DNA of 64,000 nt from the NCBI GenBank assembly GCA_905234275.1, contig CAJOHD010000004.1, positions 243,264 through 307,263 on the forward strand, in the 5' to 3' direction. A model generated the notes under the pieces. It worked only from the letters and a program-made list of their open reading frames with translations. It was not told where the DNA came from and ran no database searches. Shown here piece after piece: positions 17,858-27,401 of the stretch (position 1 is its first letter; every line of letters begins with the position of its first letter). The translations under genes and the position numbers were made by a program. The stretch comes from an uncultured Bacteroidales bacterium. Lineage in GTDB: Bacteria > Bacteroidota > Bacteroidia > Bacteroidales > F082.

Positions 17858-18681
17858 GACAATACTTAGACTTACTTCAGCGTATCCTTGACGAGGGCGT
17901 TCAGAAAGGCGACCGCACTGGCACCGGGACTATCAGCATTTTCGGGCATCAGATGAGGTTTAACCTCTCTGAGGGATTTCCACTCGTCACCACGAAAAAG
18001 GTGCATCTGAAGTCGATTATTTATGAGTTGCTGTGGCTCATCGCCGGCGACACTAACATCAAATATCTGCACGATCATAAAGTCACCATCTGGGATGAGT
18101 GGGCCAACGCCGACGGTGACCTCGGACCTGTTTACGGCGCACAGTGGCGCAACTGGAACAACGAGGGCATAGACCAGATTCAGCAGGTCATCGACAGCAT
18201 CAAGAGCAACCCGAACAGCCGTCGTCACATTGTGACAGCGTGGAATCCGAGTGTGCTGCCAGATGAGCATGAGAAAGACTTTGCAAAGAATGTAGCTGCG
18301 GGCAAGGCGGCGTTGCCGCCTTGCCACGCATTCTTCCAGTTTTATGTGGCAAACAACAAGCTGTCGTGCCAGCTCTACCAACGCTCAGCAGATGTGTTCC
18401 TCGGCGTGCCGTTCAACATCGCATCATATTCGTTGCTGACAATGATGATGGCGCAGGTGTGCGGCCTCGAGCCGGGCGACTTCGTCCACACCTTTGGCGA
18501 CGTGCACATCTACAACAACCACATCGAACAGGTGAAGCTGCAGCTGTCTCGCGAGCCGCGTCCACTTCCGACGATGAAGCTAAATCCTGAAGTCAAGAGT
18601 CTGTTCGATTTCAAATACGAAGATTTCACATTGGAGAACTACAACCCATACGACGCAATAAAAGCACCGGTATCTGTGTAA
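17854..18681 (+). CDS. thyA: Thymidylate synthase
   Basis: A 275-residue ThyA, which methylates dUMP to dTMP using methylenetetrahydrofolate and yields dihydrofolate. Catalytic Cys in [13 protein letters not shown]; other motifs: [56 protein letters not shown] and [12 protein letters not shown]. It is about 11 residues longer than the E. coli enzyme because of an insertion before the catalytic Cys (around [14 protein letters not shown]). Overlaps both neighbours by 1-4 bases. Confidence 0.98.
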   Translation: MRQYLDLLQRILDEGVQKGDRTGTGTISIFGHQMRFNLSEGFPLVTTKKVHLKSIIYELLWLIAGDTNIKYLHDHKVTIWDEWANADGDLGPVYGAQWRNWNNEGIDQIQQVIDSIKSNPNSRRHIVTAWNPSVLPDEHEKDFAKNVAAGKAALPPCHAFFQFYVANNKLSCQLYQRSADVFLGVPFNIASYSLLTMMMAQVCGLEPGDFVHTFGDVHIYNNHIEQVKLQLSREPRPLPTMKLNPEVKSLFDFKYEDFTLENYNPYDAIKAPVSV

Positions 18682-19181
18682 TGAAAACGAAAATTTCCAT
18701 AATAGTAGCACTCGCAAAAAACCGCGCCATCGGCAAGGGCGGCGACCTCATTTGGCATCTGTCGAACGACCTGAAGCATTTCAAAGAGGTGACATCAGGG
18801 CATACCGTGATAATGGGTTACAAGACGTATATGTCGCTACCCAATCAAAAGCCTCTGCCGAAACGCCGTAACATCATCATCTCCAGCCGATTGACTGAAG
18901 CGCCTGAAGGTTTTGAGGTAGCGAATTCAGTTTTAGATGCCATGAAGATGGTGTTCAACGAAGAAGAGGTCTTCATCATCGGAGGCGGCATGATTTACGA
19001 GCAGTTCCTGCCAATGGCCGACAAGCTCTATCTCACCCGCATCGACAAAGACTTCGAAGCCGACACCTTCTTCCCTATCATAAATTTCAACAACTACGAC
19101 CTCATCGATTTGAAGGTCATTGACGAAGATCCGCAGATAGACTGCAGCTACAGCTTCGAAACATGGGAGAGGAAGAGATAA
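18681..19181 (+). CDS. folA: Dihydrofolate reductase
   Basis: A 166-residue DHFR that regenerates tetrahydrofolate from the dihydrofolate produced by ThyA. Seen: IVALAKNRAIGKGGDLIWHL (Trp and the following loop), LKHFKEVTSGHTVIMGYKT, RRNIIISSR, FIIGGGMIYEQFL and LTRID. The start shares a base with the thyA stop (TAATG), so the pair is coupled. It converges on the first C10 protease gene with 7 bp between stops. Confidence 0.97.
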   Translation: MKTKISIIVALAKNRAIGKGGDLIWHLSNDLKHFKEVTSGHTVIMGYKTYMSLPNQKPLPKRRNIIISSRLTEAPEGFEVANSVLDAMKMVFNEEEVFIIGGGMIYEQFLPMADKLYLTRIDKDFEADTFFPIINFNNYDLIDLKVIDEDPQIDCSYSFETWERKR

Positions 19182-19188
19182 CAGATAA

Positions 19189-21753
19189 CTATTTAATGAT
19201 TGTAATCTTACGTATCACCTCATTGTCGTTAGCAAAAATGCGAACCATATAAATGCCAGCCTCATAATCGTTTATGTTGATTATTGTCTCGTCAGCATCA
19301 ACGTTCTGTGAAAACACTTTCTGTCCAACTGAGTTGTAGATTGCCACATTGCTGATGTTGTCGGCTTTGATGGTCAGCACATCTTTGGCAGGATTCGGGT
19401 AAATCTCAATGTTTTGGGCATTATTCTCGTCAACACTTTCAGGCGAAATGAAAATCTTCACAAAATACTCGCCATTATATCTTGCCTGAGCTGGAATCGA
19501 ATAGCATTCAATGCTTTGATAATAGGCGAGCACTTTATAATAATACCAATGGCCATTTTCGAGAGGCACAGTCTCCTTGTATTCGTGTTTTGTTGGAGAA
19601 ATGATCTTTACTCTCTGGTATGTGCCATCTTCGTCACACTTTCTAAATACGAAATATGCGCTGAGGTCTTCGCTGTTTACAGGAGCATCCCAGGTTATGA
19701 TAGGTCTGCCATTATTTTGCATAGTATACCAAATGTTTCTTGCAGGGTTGCATGCATCGCCTACACTGACGCAGACCATCTCCGACATATCCGACTCGCC
19801 GTTCTCGCACAACACACTCACGTTGTAGCAGTGTCCGAGTCCATCGGTATTGGTGTCGACGTAAGGCTGTGAGTTGTCTGTAACCATCTTATAGATAACG
19901 TCATCACGATAGATGCAGAATGCGTATGCATCGTTCAGCGAGCCGTTCCATTCAAGTGCTATATCTTCGTCTTCAGCGACGCCTTCCAAATTGGTCGGTG
20001 CATCGCAAACACCTGAGTTTCCGCATCCGTTGTTAGTTGCAAAGAACACACCACTCTCCAATTCAGCTGTCGATCCTGAGTACTGGTAAAGTGCGGTATT
20101 CTGTGAATCGCGGATTGTGAATGACATATTGTCGATGGTGTCGTTCGATGCGTTCCAAGCAAACTTTACACGTCCTACAGGCATATTGACATGCACTGCC
20201 TGAGGTGTCGACGATGTCATCGTCAGCTGTGCCACCTCGGTGTTTGCCATGTTATAAACAGAAATATAGTTGCCTTTCCAGCCGTGATAATCCGTGGTGG
20301 TCATCGTAATCTTCCAGTCGCAATAAGGACCGAAAGTCACATTGTTTTGCTTTACCTGCTTGCCTTTGTAGCCGTCGCATTCTACAAACACCTTATATTG
20401 ATAGCTGTCGTAATAAGGCACCACGTCGGTGATTGTCATCGTTGCGCCAGGTACTATGCCTTCGGTGATCTCTTGAACCACCTGATTGTTACGCATGATG
20501 TAGACTTTATCGATATTTGTCAATGAAGAGCCACCGAGATTTGTTGTTGGGTTTGTCCACGTCAATGTTGCTTCGAATGATGTATCTGAGCCAATAGTGA
20601 CGGCTAAGTTAGTAGGAGCACTTGGAGTAGCGTTGTAAACCACCTGAGGCACGAAGTTGAACATAGCGTCGGCAGGATTGGTGTAGGGAGCATCGTCGAT
20701 GAGATACCATCCGTCGGAGCTGCCCCCCCAGCCGAGGTTGAAGTGGAACATGTCATAGTCGTCATAGCCGTCGCAGATGAATGCGTGGCAGCCGTCATCG
20801 CAGCCGCCATAGTACATCGGCCAGCCCATATCGAACTGCTCTCGCACCATATCTTTCCATGTCTCAGTCTCGAAATCATCACGACGATACTGGATACAGG
20901 CGTCGGCGAAGTTAAAATAGGTATGCATAGCGCCAGGTATAGGACCTGATGCGCCACCGCTACCGTCAGGACCGTAGCCCATGTCGATACAAACACCGCA
21001 GTGGAAGCTGATTAAAGCCACGGCCTCAATCTCTTCTATCGGTGAGTTCGTATTGATTTTGTTTGCGATATGATCCCAATCGTAGTATGTGTTCTGGAAG
21101 TCGGCGCAAATCTCACCATAATCATCGTGATAGTAGCAATGGCTTCCATAGCCGTGCTCAGGGTATTTCCAAAACGACACCAGCTGCGATGTTGAGGTTG
21201 CCAGACATCCAACATATGTATGACCGCCTGAACCGTTAGGGTCTTCAGGGCAATAATAGTTGTATGGATAGCTTTGGTCCCATTGTGTCTGCACGAGATA
21301 GTCAACGCCTCTGCCGCCGTTTCTCGAGACGAGACGACCTGTCTTTTCAAGCATCTGCCAGTCCGCGGCGACGTCAGGAGCCGCGGTATTTTGCGACATC
21401 TTGTTAATGCTGCGAGCCTCCACAATGCCAGCAAGATAATCCTGTAACGCAGGAGGCACATTGTCGACATCGAATTTGCCATTCTCCGAATAACCGATAA
21501 TCGGACGATAAAAATCATCGGCAGAAAGAATTATGAAGCCCTGTTCCCCTACATTAAAAACATAGAAACAAGCCTCATTTCTATCAGAAAATTCGGTATA
21601 AGCCAGCGTCATGTCGAGATTTCTATTCTGAATCTCAAAACGAGATGCAACGAATTTCTGTGCAAGGTTCTGAGCTTTGTTCACATCGACAGGATTAGCT
21701 ATCAAAGTGTTGAATGCTAATAAAGCGATAATTATCAATAAGATTTTTTTCAT
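19189..21753 (-). CDS. C10 family (streptopain-like) peptidase with T9SS tail, copy 1
   Basis: An 854-residue secreted cysteine protease resembling Porphyromonas PrtT/periodontain in size. Order: signal peptide (1-19), SpeB-type inhibitory propeptide (about 21-125), catalytic domain (about 150-370) with Cys183 in YVGCLATSTSQL and His323 in GCHAFICDGY, then fibronectin-III-like modules, a roughly 100-residue beta module (CDWKITMTTTDYHGWKGNYI), a second FnIII pair, and a T9SS sorting domain (YPNPAKDVLTIKA to YMVRIFANDNEVIRKITII). It differs from copies 2 and 3 near the active site: GCH not GGH, NLGWGG not NWGW or NFGW, and ATSTSQ not ATAMSQ. Probably last in a three-gene leftward run. Substrate unknown. 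Confidence 0.9.
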   Translation of the reverse strand: MKKILLIIIALLAFNTLIANPVDVNKAQNLAQKFVASRFEIQNRNLDMTLAYTEFSDRNEACFYVFNVGEQGFIILSADDFYRPIIGYSENGKFDVDNVPPALQDYLAGIVEARSINKMSQNTAAPDVAADWQMLEKTGRLVSRNGGRGVDYLVQTQWDQSYPYNYYCPEDPNGSGGHTYVGCLATSTSQLVSFWKYPEHGYGSHCYYHDDYGEICADFQNTYYDWDHIANKINTNSPIEEIEAVALISFHCGVCIDMGYGPDGSGGASGPIPGAMHTYFNFADACIQYRRDDFETETWKDMVREQFDMGWPMYYGGCDDGCHAFICDGYDDYDMFHFNLGWGGSSDGWYLIDDAPYTNPADAMFNFVPQVVYNATPSAPTNLAVTIGSDTSFEATLTWTNPTTNLGGSSLTNIDKVYIMRNNQVVQEITEGIVPGATMTITDVVPYYDSYQYKVFVECDGYKGKQVKQNNVTFGPYCDWKITMTTTDYHGWKGNYISVYNMANTEVAQLTMTSSTPQAVHVNMPVGRVKFAWNASNDTIDNMSFTIRDSQNTALYQYSGSTAELESGVFFATNNGCGNSGVCDAPTNLEGVAEDEDIALEWNGSLNDAYAFCIYRDDVIYKMVTDNSQPYVDTNTDGLGHCYNVSVLCENGESDMSEMVCVSVGDACNPARNIWYTMQNNGRPIITWDAPVNSEDLSAYFVFRKCDEDGTYQRVKIISPTKHEYKETVPLENGHWYYYKVLAYYQSIECYSIPAQARYNGEYFVKIFISPESVDENNAQNIEIYPNPAKDVLTIKADNISNVAIYNSVGQKVFSQNVDADETIININDYEAGIYMVRIFANDNEVIRKITIIK

Positions 21754-21771
21754 GGTTAAAATTTTAAATCG

Positions 21772-21812
21772 AAAGAGCGCTAAGCAAATCTTGTCGTCGC
21801 TTCGCGCTCTTT
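21772..21812. other. Intergenic hairpin between C10 genes 1 and 2
   Basis: Perfect 9-bp inverted repeat AAAGAGCGC / GCGCTCTTT, extended inward by AAGC/GCTT after one mismatch. No long T-run follows on the minus strand, so attenuation or mRNA processing is as likely as full termination. Confidence 0.55.
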
Positions 21813-21839
21813 AAACTGTAAACTGTAAACCGTAAACTA
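21811..21839. repeat. GTAAACNG micro-repeat ending at a stop codon
   Basis: Three to four 7-nt units of the same kind as 2091-2118. In the sense of C10 copy 2 the array begins with its TAG stop codon (TAGTTTACGG) and runs into the hairpin. Confidence 0.75.
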
Positions 21840-24386
21840 TTTAACAACTGAGATCTTACGTGTCACCTCATTGCCATTAGCAACGATGCGAACCATATAG
21901 ATACCAGCCTCAAAGTCGTTTGTGTTGATTGTAGCCTCGTTAGCGTCGACATCCTGAGCGAACACTTTCTGGCCCAATGAGTTGTAAACGACCACGCTGC
22001 TGAGGTTCTCAGCTTTCACAGTAAGGATGTCTTTTGCAGGATTAGGATAGACCTCAACATTCTGCATCATTTCCTCGTCAACGCCATCTGGTGAATAGTA
22101 AATCTTTACAAAGAAATCGTTGTTATACATACATTTTGCAGGTGCTGCATAGCAATCGATATCCTCATAATAGGCAACGATTCTGTAGTAGTACCAGTTG
22201 CCATATTCAAGTGGCTTGGTCTCTTTGTACTCTGTCTTATTAGCGGCAACGATCTTTATGCGTTCATACTCTCCGTCTTCATTCACTTTTCTGTAGATAA
22301 AGAATGCTGACAGACCTTCAGTATTATCAGGCAACTCCCATGTGATGACAGGTTTGCCGTTTGATGCATTCGTATAGTACCACTCGTTCTTAGCTGCATC
22401 GCAACCTTCACCTGCAGTGGCACAAACTTCATTTGACATCTCCGACTCACCGCCATTGCCTAAAACGCAGACCTGGTAGCAGTGACCGCCGACTGATGGA
22501 GCTTCGTCAACGAATTCATTGGTATGAGCGAGTTCGCAGAGCAAACCGTCACGATAGATGTTAAATCCGTAATTTGTCTTTGCTGTGCCTTCCCATGTAA
22601 GGACGATATTGTCGCCATCCAATGATGCGTGCAAATTGGAAGGAACCTCTGTTGGAGCAGTGTTACCGCAACCGTTATTAGCAGCATACAAAGTACCTTC
22701 TGGAATATCGTTTGAGTTGCCTTCATATTGGTAAACCACTGTACCTGCTGAATCTTTGATCTTGAAAGTAAGAGCGACATTGTCTGTACCTGCTTTCCAT
22801 GCAAATGAAACTCTACCAAGGGCGATATCCATGTTATATGTTGTAGGGTTGTTGCTTGTCATGGTAAATCTGTCGATTTCACTACCTGCACCGTCGTATG
22901 ATACGAGGTAACCGCTCTTCCAACCTGTCATATTTGTTGTAGTTGCAACGATCTTCCACTGGCAAGTAGGACCGAATGACTCTGATGCCACGCCAGCTGC
23001 GCCGTTAACACCGTTCAACACAGCAAACACTTTGTATTCAAAAGTACTGTAGCAAGGAACGTTGTTATCAACAAAGCTCAAGCTTGCACCTGGAGTCGGG
23101 TTGTCGACAGTGTGAATAACTTTACCGTTTCTTGTCACAACAATCTGGTCGATTGAAGAAACAGTCTGATTGTTCATTGTCTTGGTTGGGTTGGTCCAAG
23201 TGATTGTTGCTTCCTGTGCCAACTCACCAGTCTTTGTTGCTGTGACGTTCGTAGGAGCCTGCACTGTGTTCTGATAAACAGCTGATGGAACATAGTTGAA
23301 GATAGCTGCTGCGTTGTTGTTATAGTCGATAGCGTCGACCTGATACCAGTCGTCGTCTGAACCGCTCCATCCGAAGTTGAAGCTGATGAAGTCGTCTTCA
23401 TTATAGCCATCAGCAACGAAAGCGTGACCGCCTGAACTGCTGTGACCTGAATAATATACTGGACGACCGAGGTCGAATTCAGCTTCCAACATTGCGATCC
23501 AGTTGTTGAGAGAATATGAGCTTCTCTGTTTCTGGACGCAGTAGTCGTAATCGAAATAGTTTGCCATCGCTGGAGGAACGTCTCCTGAGTATGCACCGCT
23601 GCCATCAGGAGCAAAGCCCATATCGACAGCAACACCGCAATGATACATCAATGTTGCAACAGCCTCAATCTGTTCCTGTGAAGCACTGCTCAAGGTTCTT
23701 GGCATGAGATTCCAATGATAGGTTGTAGCACCAAAGTTAGCTGACTGCTGGCCATAACCTGGGCAGTAATATGAGTGGCTGCCTGTACCCTGTGCCGGAT
23801 GATCCCAATATTTCATCACCTGGCTCATAGCTGTAGCGACGCAACCTGCATAGCAACGTCCACCAGGACCGCCAGATGCTGCCGGAGCATAGAGGTTATA
23901 TGGGCTGTTCTGGTTCCACTTTGTCTGAACGAGTGGTCCAACAGTACCACTTTTCTTATTGCTCAATCTACCACAGTTGCGGAGTGACTCCCACTGACCT
24001 GCAATCTCTGGTGTTGGATTGATGTTTTTCTCAATAGCATAGCTGATACTGTTTTTGTAAGTCTCGAGCATGAACATAGCGCCATTGTATGGGTTGCTTG
24101 CATCGAATGGGCCATTCTCTGAGTAAGCGAGGATAGGACGCACGTTATCAGAAGCAGCGACCATAACAAAACCTTCATTGCCCATGTTGAAAACATAAAC
24201 ACATGGCTCACCATTATCTGATGTCACAGTGTAATACAACTGAAGATCAGATCTCATTGACTTTTCAAAATTTGCCTGGACAAACTTATGTCCAAGTTCC
24301 TTAGCTGTATTCACATCGACAGGATTTGCGAACATTGTTCCAATGTCGAAGATTACAGCGATCACTAATGTTAATAATTTTTTCAT
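21837..24386 (-). CDS. C10 family (streptopain-like) peptidase with T9SS tail, copy 2
   Basis: An 849-residue paralogue of the neighbour. Signal peptide (1-20, ending GTMFA), inhibitory prodomain (about 22-130), catalytic domain with Cys182 in CYAGCVATAMSQVMKYW and His321 in SGGHAFVADGYN, then NFGWSGSDDDWY. C-terminal FnIII-like modules, the module beginning CQWKIVATTTNMTGWKSGY, and a T9SS sorting domain (VYPNPAKDILTVKAENLSS to YMVRIVANGNEVTRKISVV). The last domains are nearly identical in layout to copy 1, implying recent tandem duplication. It is 39 bp from copy 3. Exported by Sec, then across the outer membrane by T9SS; activation presumably by propeptide removal. Confidence 0.92.
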   Translation of the reverse strand: MKKLLTLVIAVIFDIGTMFANPVDVNTAKELGHKFVQANFEKSMRSDLQLYYTVTSDNGEPCVYVFNMGNEGFVMVAASDNVRPILAYSENGPFDASNPYNGAMFMLETYKNSISYAIEKNINPTPEIAGQWESLRNCGRLSNKKSGTVGPLVQTKWNQNSPYNLYAPAASGGPGGRCYAGCVATAMSQVMKYWDHPAQGTGSHSYYCPGYGQQSANFGATTYHWNLMPRTLSSASQEQIEAVATLMYHCGVAVDMGFAPDGSGAYSGDVPPAMANYFDYDYCVQKQRSSYSLNNWIAMLEAEFDLGRPVYYSGHSSSGGHAFVADGYNEDDFISFNFGWSGSDDDWYQVDAIDYNNNAAAIFNYVPSAVYQNTVQAPTNVTATKTGELAQEATITWTNPTKTMNNQTVSSIDQIVVTRNGKVIHTVDNPTPGASLSFVDNNVPCYSTFEYKVFAVLNGVNGAAGVASESFGPTCQWKIVATTTNMTGWKSGYLVSYDGAGSEIDRFTMTSNNPTTYNMDIALGRVSFAWKAGTDNVALTFKIKDSAGTVVYQYEGNSNDIPEGTLYAANNGCGNTAPTEVPSNLHASLDGDNIVLTWEGTAKTNYGFNIYRDGLLCELAHTNEFVDEAPSVGGHCYQVCVLGNGGESEMSNEVCATAGEGCDAAKNEWYYTNASNGKPVITWELPDNTEGLSAFFIYRKVNEDGEYERIKIVAANKTEYKETKPLEYGNWYYYRIVAYYEDIDCYAAPAKCMYNNDFFVKIYYSPDGVDEEMMQNVEVYPNPAKDILTVKAENLSSVVVYNSLGQKVFAQDVDANEATINTNDFEAGIYMVRIVANGNEVTRKISVVK

Positions 24387-24425
24387 TTTGATTAAGATTA
24401 GATTAATAATATGATTTAATTATTT

Positions 24426-26723
24426 TTATTCAATTACTGATACTTTCTGTGTTGTCGTTGAGCCTGTTGCGGTCTGGATTTTCACCATATAAACGCCGCT
24501 TCCGAACTCTTTCATATTGACAACGCACTCGTCACCATCAATATTTTCCTCATAGACCTTCTGACCGACGAGGTTATACACTGCGATGCAGTTCAAAGCT
24601 TCAGCTTCTATTCTCAAATTGCCGTTTGTTGGATTCGGGTAAAGATGAGCATTTATTGAGTTCTCAGCCACCGATGTAACCATGACTATCACATAATCAG
24701 TGTTATCAGGCGTTAAGGCAGGGTTCGACTCGCAAGCTGAGCTGAAAGCTGTCACTTTATAATAATATGTATCTACTGTTCCTACACCGTCGAAATACTC
24801 ATGAACATCGCCATTAACACTTGCTATCTCTGAATACTCCTCGCCGTCAGCGCTTCTGTATACTTTGAATTTTGATGGTGCGTAGTCGCATTCCCATGAG
24901 AGCAATGTGCCGCTCACACCACCTTGGAACACGCATTCACCAGCGAAACCTGTTGGCGCTGTGCAGCTCGGGCAGTCATTGTTGCCATTATAAACTGTGC
25001 TGCTGATCTGTGTCGATGAGCCCGAGAATGTGCAAACACTTTCATTGGCTGAGTTCTTCAAAGTGAACGTCATAGTCTGAACCGTTGAACTTGGAGCCAC
25101 CCAATTGACAGTGAAATCGCCTTCAGGCATCTGGAATTTCAACGATAATGGTGTCGAGTTAGCCATAGTGGCAGTCTTGAATACTACACCGTTAGCGCCT
25201 ACAAATTGCAGTGTTCCGCCGTTCCATCCCTGGAAATTGGTTGTCGTTCCGACGAGTTTCCATGTGCAGTTCGGTCCGACTATCGCAATCTGTGAGAAAT
25301 CCTCACCTGCTAAATTGTCGTTGTAACCGACGATTGTATATTCGTATGCGCCGTATTCAGCGACAACATCCTCATAAGTCATGCTTTCGCCAGCCTGCAC
25401 ATTATTGAAAGTATGGATTGTCTCACCATCACGTTTCAAAACGACCTGCTCTGCCGATGCAAGGGCAGCACCCGACATTGACTGTGTAGGCAATGTAAAG
25501 CTTACAACAACTGTCTTGGTGATTGCGTCTTCCGGAGCAGCAGTCATTGTGGTGATAGCCGGCACCATGACGTCGTAAATATAATCAGGGATCATATTTA
25601 AAATCACTCTCTGATAAGTATTGAAGCTGCCGTTACCGGTATTCAAAGCGTCAATTGAGTAATATGTGTTGTTGTATTGACCACTCCATCCCCAGTTGAA
25701 ATGGAACTTACGCTGGTCGTTGTAGCCATCGCAGTTGAATGCGTGACCACCGTCATTGCCCTGGCCTGCATAGATTGTAGGAATACCGTGATCGAAGCTC
25801 TCGATGAGCATATCTTCCCATTCTGTCAATGAGAAATCATCACGATATTTAAGATTAGTGCATGATCCATATCTGAAATGTTCAATCAATGCGTCCACAG
25901 CGTCTCCAGTCTGAGCTCCACTACCATCTGGAGAATAGTCCATATTCACTGCAATACCACAATGATACATTAACAACGCCACAGCCAAACCGCCAGCATT
26001 TGCTGAAGAAACCGAGTTCGGCATGATTGACCATTCGTAAGTCGTCGCACCGAAGTTTGCAGATAAAGTAGCACCATTTCCAGGATAAGAACTTGTGTTG
26101 TATGAATGTTCACCCACACCTGTCTCAGGCCAGTTCCAGAACTTCATGCACTGACTCATAGCGGTAGCCACGCAACCAGCATAGCAGTGGTTATTTGTCC
26201 AATAGCTGGTGCATGCCGGTGCATAGTAGTTATAAGGCCAGCCCTGATCCCAAGTGGTAGCTAAAAGAGGCTGCACGGCCTTGTTCATTCTGGTCTTCAT
26301 AATGACGCCTTCCTTACGGAGAAGATCCCATTGCTCAACGACATCCGGTTCTGCAACCAATTCATTGTCAATAGCATATTGAATCTCTCTGCCATAATGA
26401 CCGAGATAATATCTCATTCCATCAGGAATGGCGTTAATATCGAAAATATCGTCTTCGCCATAGCCTAAAACTGGATATGCGCGGTCATCAGCTGCCATCA
26501 CAACAAAACCGTTGTCATAGTTGAAGACATAAAGATAAGCGACACCTTCTTCGTTACTCAAAGTGTAAACATGTTGCACATCGGTAATGCCTTTAGCTGA
26601 TACAACATTGTTTTTCAAATACTTAGCTCCAAGTTCCTTTGCCGTATTGACATCGACTGGTGCTGCAAAAGCCTGTCCTGCGAAAACCACGAGGGCAGCG
26701 ATTAAAACAAATAATTTCTTCAT
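24426..26723 (-). CDS. C10 family (streptopain-like) peptidase with T9SS tail, copy 3
   Basis: A 765-residue paralogue, shorter by about 85 residues because one FnIII-like stretch near the C-terminus is reduced. Signal peptide (1-20, MKKLFVLIAALVVFAGQAFA), prodomain sharing PVDVNTAKELGAKYL with copy 2, Cys184 in CYAGCVATAMSQCMKFW, His327 in DGGHAFNCDGYN, and the full NWGWSG motif of active streptopain-type enzymes. The C-terminus (LYPNPTNGNLRIEAEAL to VYMVKIQTATGSTTTQKVSV) is a T9SS sorting domain. First gene of the leftward run. Upstream, TATTTTTA (minus strand, 26862-26855) is one mismatch from the -7 consensus. Confidence 0.92.
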   Translation of the reverse strand: MKKLFVLIAALVVFAGQAFAAPVDVNTAKELGAKYLKNNVVSAKGITDVQHVYTLSNEEGVAYLYVFNYDNGFVVMAADDRAYPVLGYGEDDIFDINAIPDGMRYYLGHYGREIQYAIDNELVAEPDVVEQWDLLRKEGVIMKTRMNKAVQPLLATTWDQGWPYNYYAPACTSYWTNNHCYAGCVATAMSQCMKFWNWPETGVGEHSYNTSSYPGNGATLSANFGATTYEWSIMPNSVSSANAGGLAVALLMYHCGIAVNMDYSPDGSGAQTGDAVDALIEHFRYGSCTNLKYRDDFSLTEWEDMLIESFDHGIPTIYAGQGNDGGHAFNCDGYNDQRKFHFNWGWSGQYNNTYYSIDALNTGNGSFNTYQRVILNMIPDYIYDVMVPAITTMTAAPEDAITKTVVVSFTLPTQSMSGAALASAEQVVLKRDGETIHTFNNVQAGESMTYEDVVAEYGAYEYTIVGYNDNLAGEDFSQIAIVGPNCTWKLVGTTTNFQGWNGGTLQFVGANGVVFKTATMANSTPLSLKFQMPEGDFTVNWVAPSSTVQTMTFTLKNSANESVCTFSGSSTQISSTVYNGNNDCPSCTAPTGFAGECVFQGGVSGTLLSWECDYAPSKFKVYRSADGEEYSEIASVNGDVHEYFDGVGTVDTYYYKVTAFSSACESNPALTPDNTDYVIVMVTSVAENSINAHLYPNPTNGNLRIEAEALNCIAVYNLVGQKVYEENIDGDECVVNMKEFGSGVYMVKIQTATGSTTTQKVSVIE

Positions 26724-26896
26724 TTTTTCTTATTTTTTATTTTCTTTTTTTCCTGTTTAAAATTGTAAAAAACCGTAAACTGTTGTTAATGAATTGTTTA
26801 AAATGGTTAATTACAATTTTTCACTTTAATACACCTTTATTAATTTTAAGCTTGTAAAAATACTAAAAATTTTAATACGACACTCAATTTTTTTCG

Positions 26897-26904
26897 TATT
26901 TTTG
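26897..26904 (+). promoter_or_regulatory. -7 promoter box for the small unknown gene
   Basis: TATTTTTG, exact consensus, 26 nt upstream of the ATG at 26931. Confidence 0.65.
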
Positions 26905-26930
26905 CATTTCAAAAATGAAAATGCCAGAAA

Positions 26931-27401
26931 ATGGAGCATAAATACTATGATTTTTACATGCGTTTCCCGAGCGAGGACGACGCTCTGAAGGCGAAGGATT
27001 TCTACTACAAAAAACATCGTCCGCGCATTGGCGGCGAGTTCAAAATCAACGACAACGGCGTGTGTTCTCTGTCGCTTCAAGACGAGTGCGAGCTCATCAC
27101 CGACCTATACCCTTTCGGTCTGACGCGTTATATCGTGGCTGACAACTTCCACGGAGTGCGCCGCGAGCACGGGAAAGACATCTTCGACTTTTTCACCGAC
27201 AGCGACCAATATTTCTGCTGGGACTTGAACGACCAAGTCTTCGAAAAGCTCAACGATTTCTTGAAAAACGAGATACATAAAGACGGCTTTAAGCCTGAAC
27301 ATGGCAAGCATGCTCCATTTGTCCAGCGCACCCTCGACAGCATGGGAATCGACGATTTGTACAACATGCTGAATGTCGACGCTCCAGGGCTTGACATCTA
27401 A
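26931..27401 (+). CDS. Hypothetical protein, 156 residues
   Basis: I do not recognise a family. The product is soluble, rich in Asp, Phe, Tyr and His, with no signal peptide or membrane segment. Notable stretches are the N-terminal MEHKYYDFYMRFPSEDDALK, which looks like a beta-strand then a helix (possibly ferredoxin-like), a helix around IFDFFTDSDQYFCWDLNDQV, and the C-terminal SMGIDDLYNMLNVDAP. That it is real is supported by its own perfect -7 box, a full-length frame with codon use like its neighbours, and exact packing: its TAA stop overlaps the stop of the convergent dnaE-like gene (CTAA). Confidence 0.7.
   Translation: MEHKYYDFYMRFPSEDDALKAKDFYYKKHRPRIGGEFKINDNGVCSLSLQDECELITDLYPFGLTRYIVADNFHGVRREHGKDIFDFFTDSDQYFCWDLNDQVFEKLNDFLKNEIHKDGFKPEHGKHAPFVQRTLDSMGIDDLYNMLNVDAPGLDI

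Noticed and set aside
19189..26723. The protease cluster as a mobile or pathogenicity island
   Set aside because: No integrase, transposase, tRNA junction or direct repeats flank it, and base composition looks like the surroundings.
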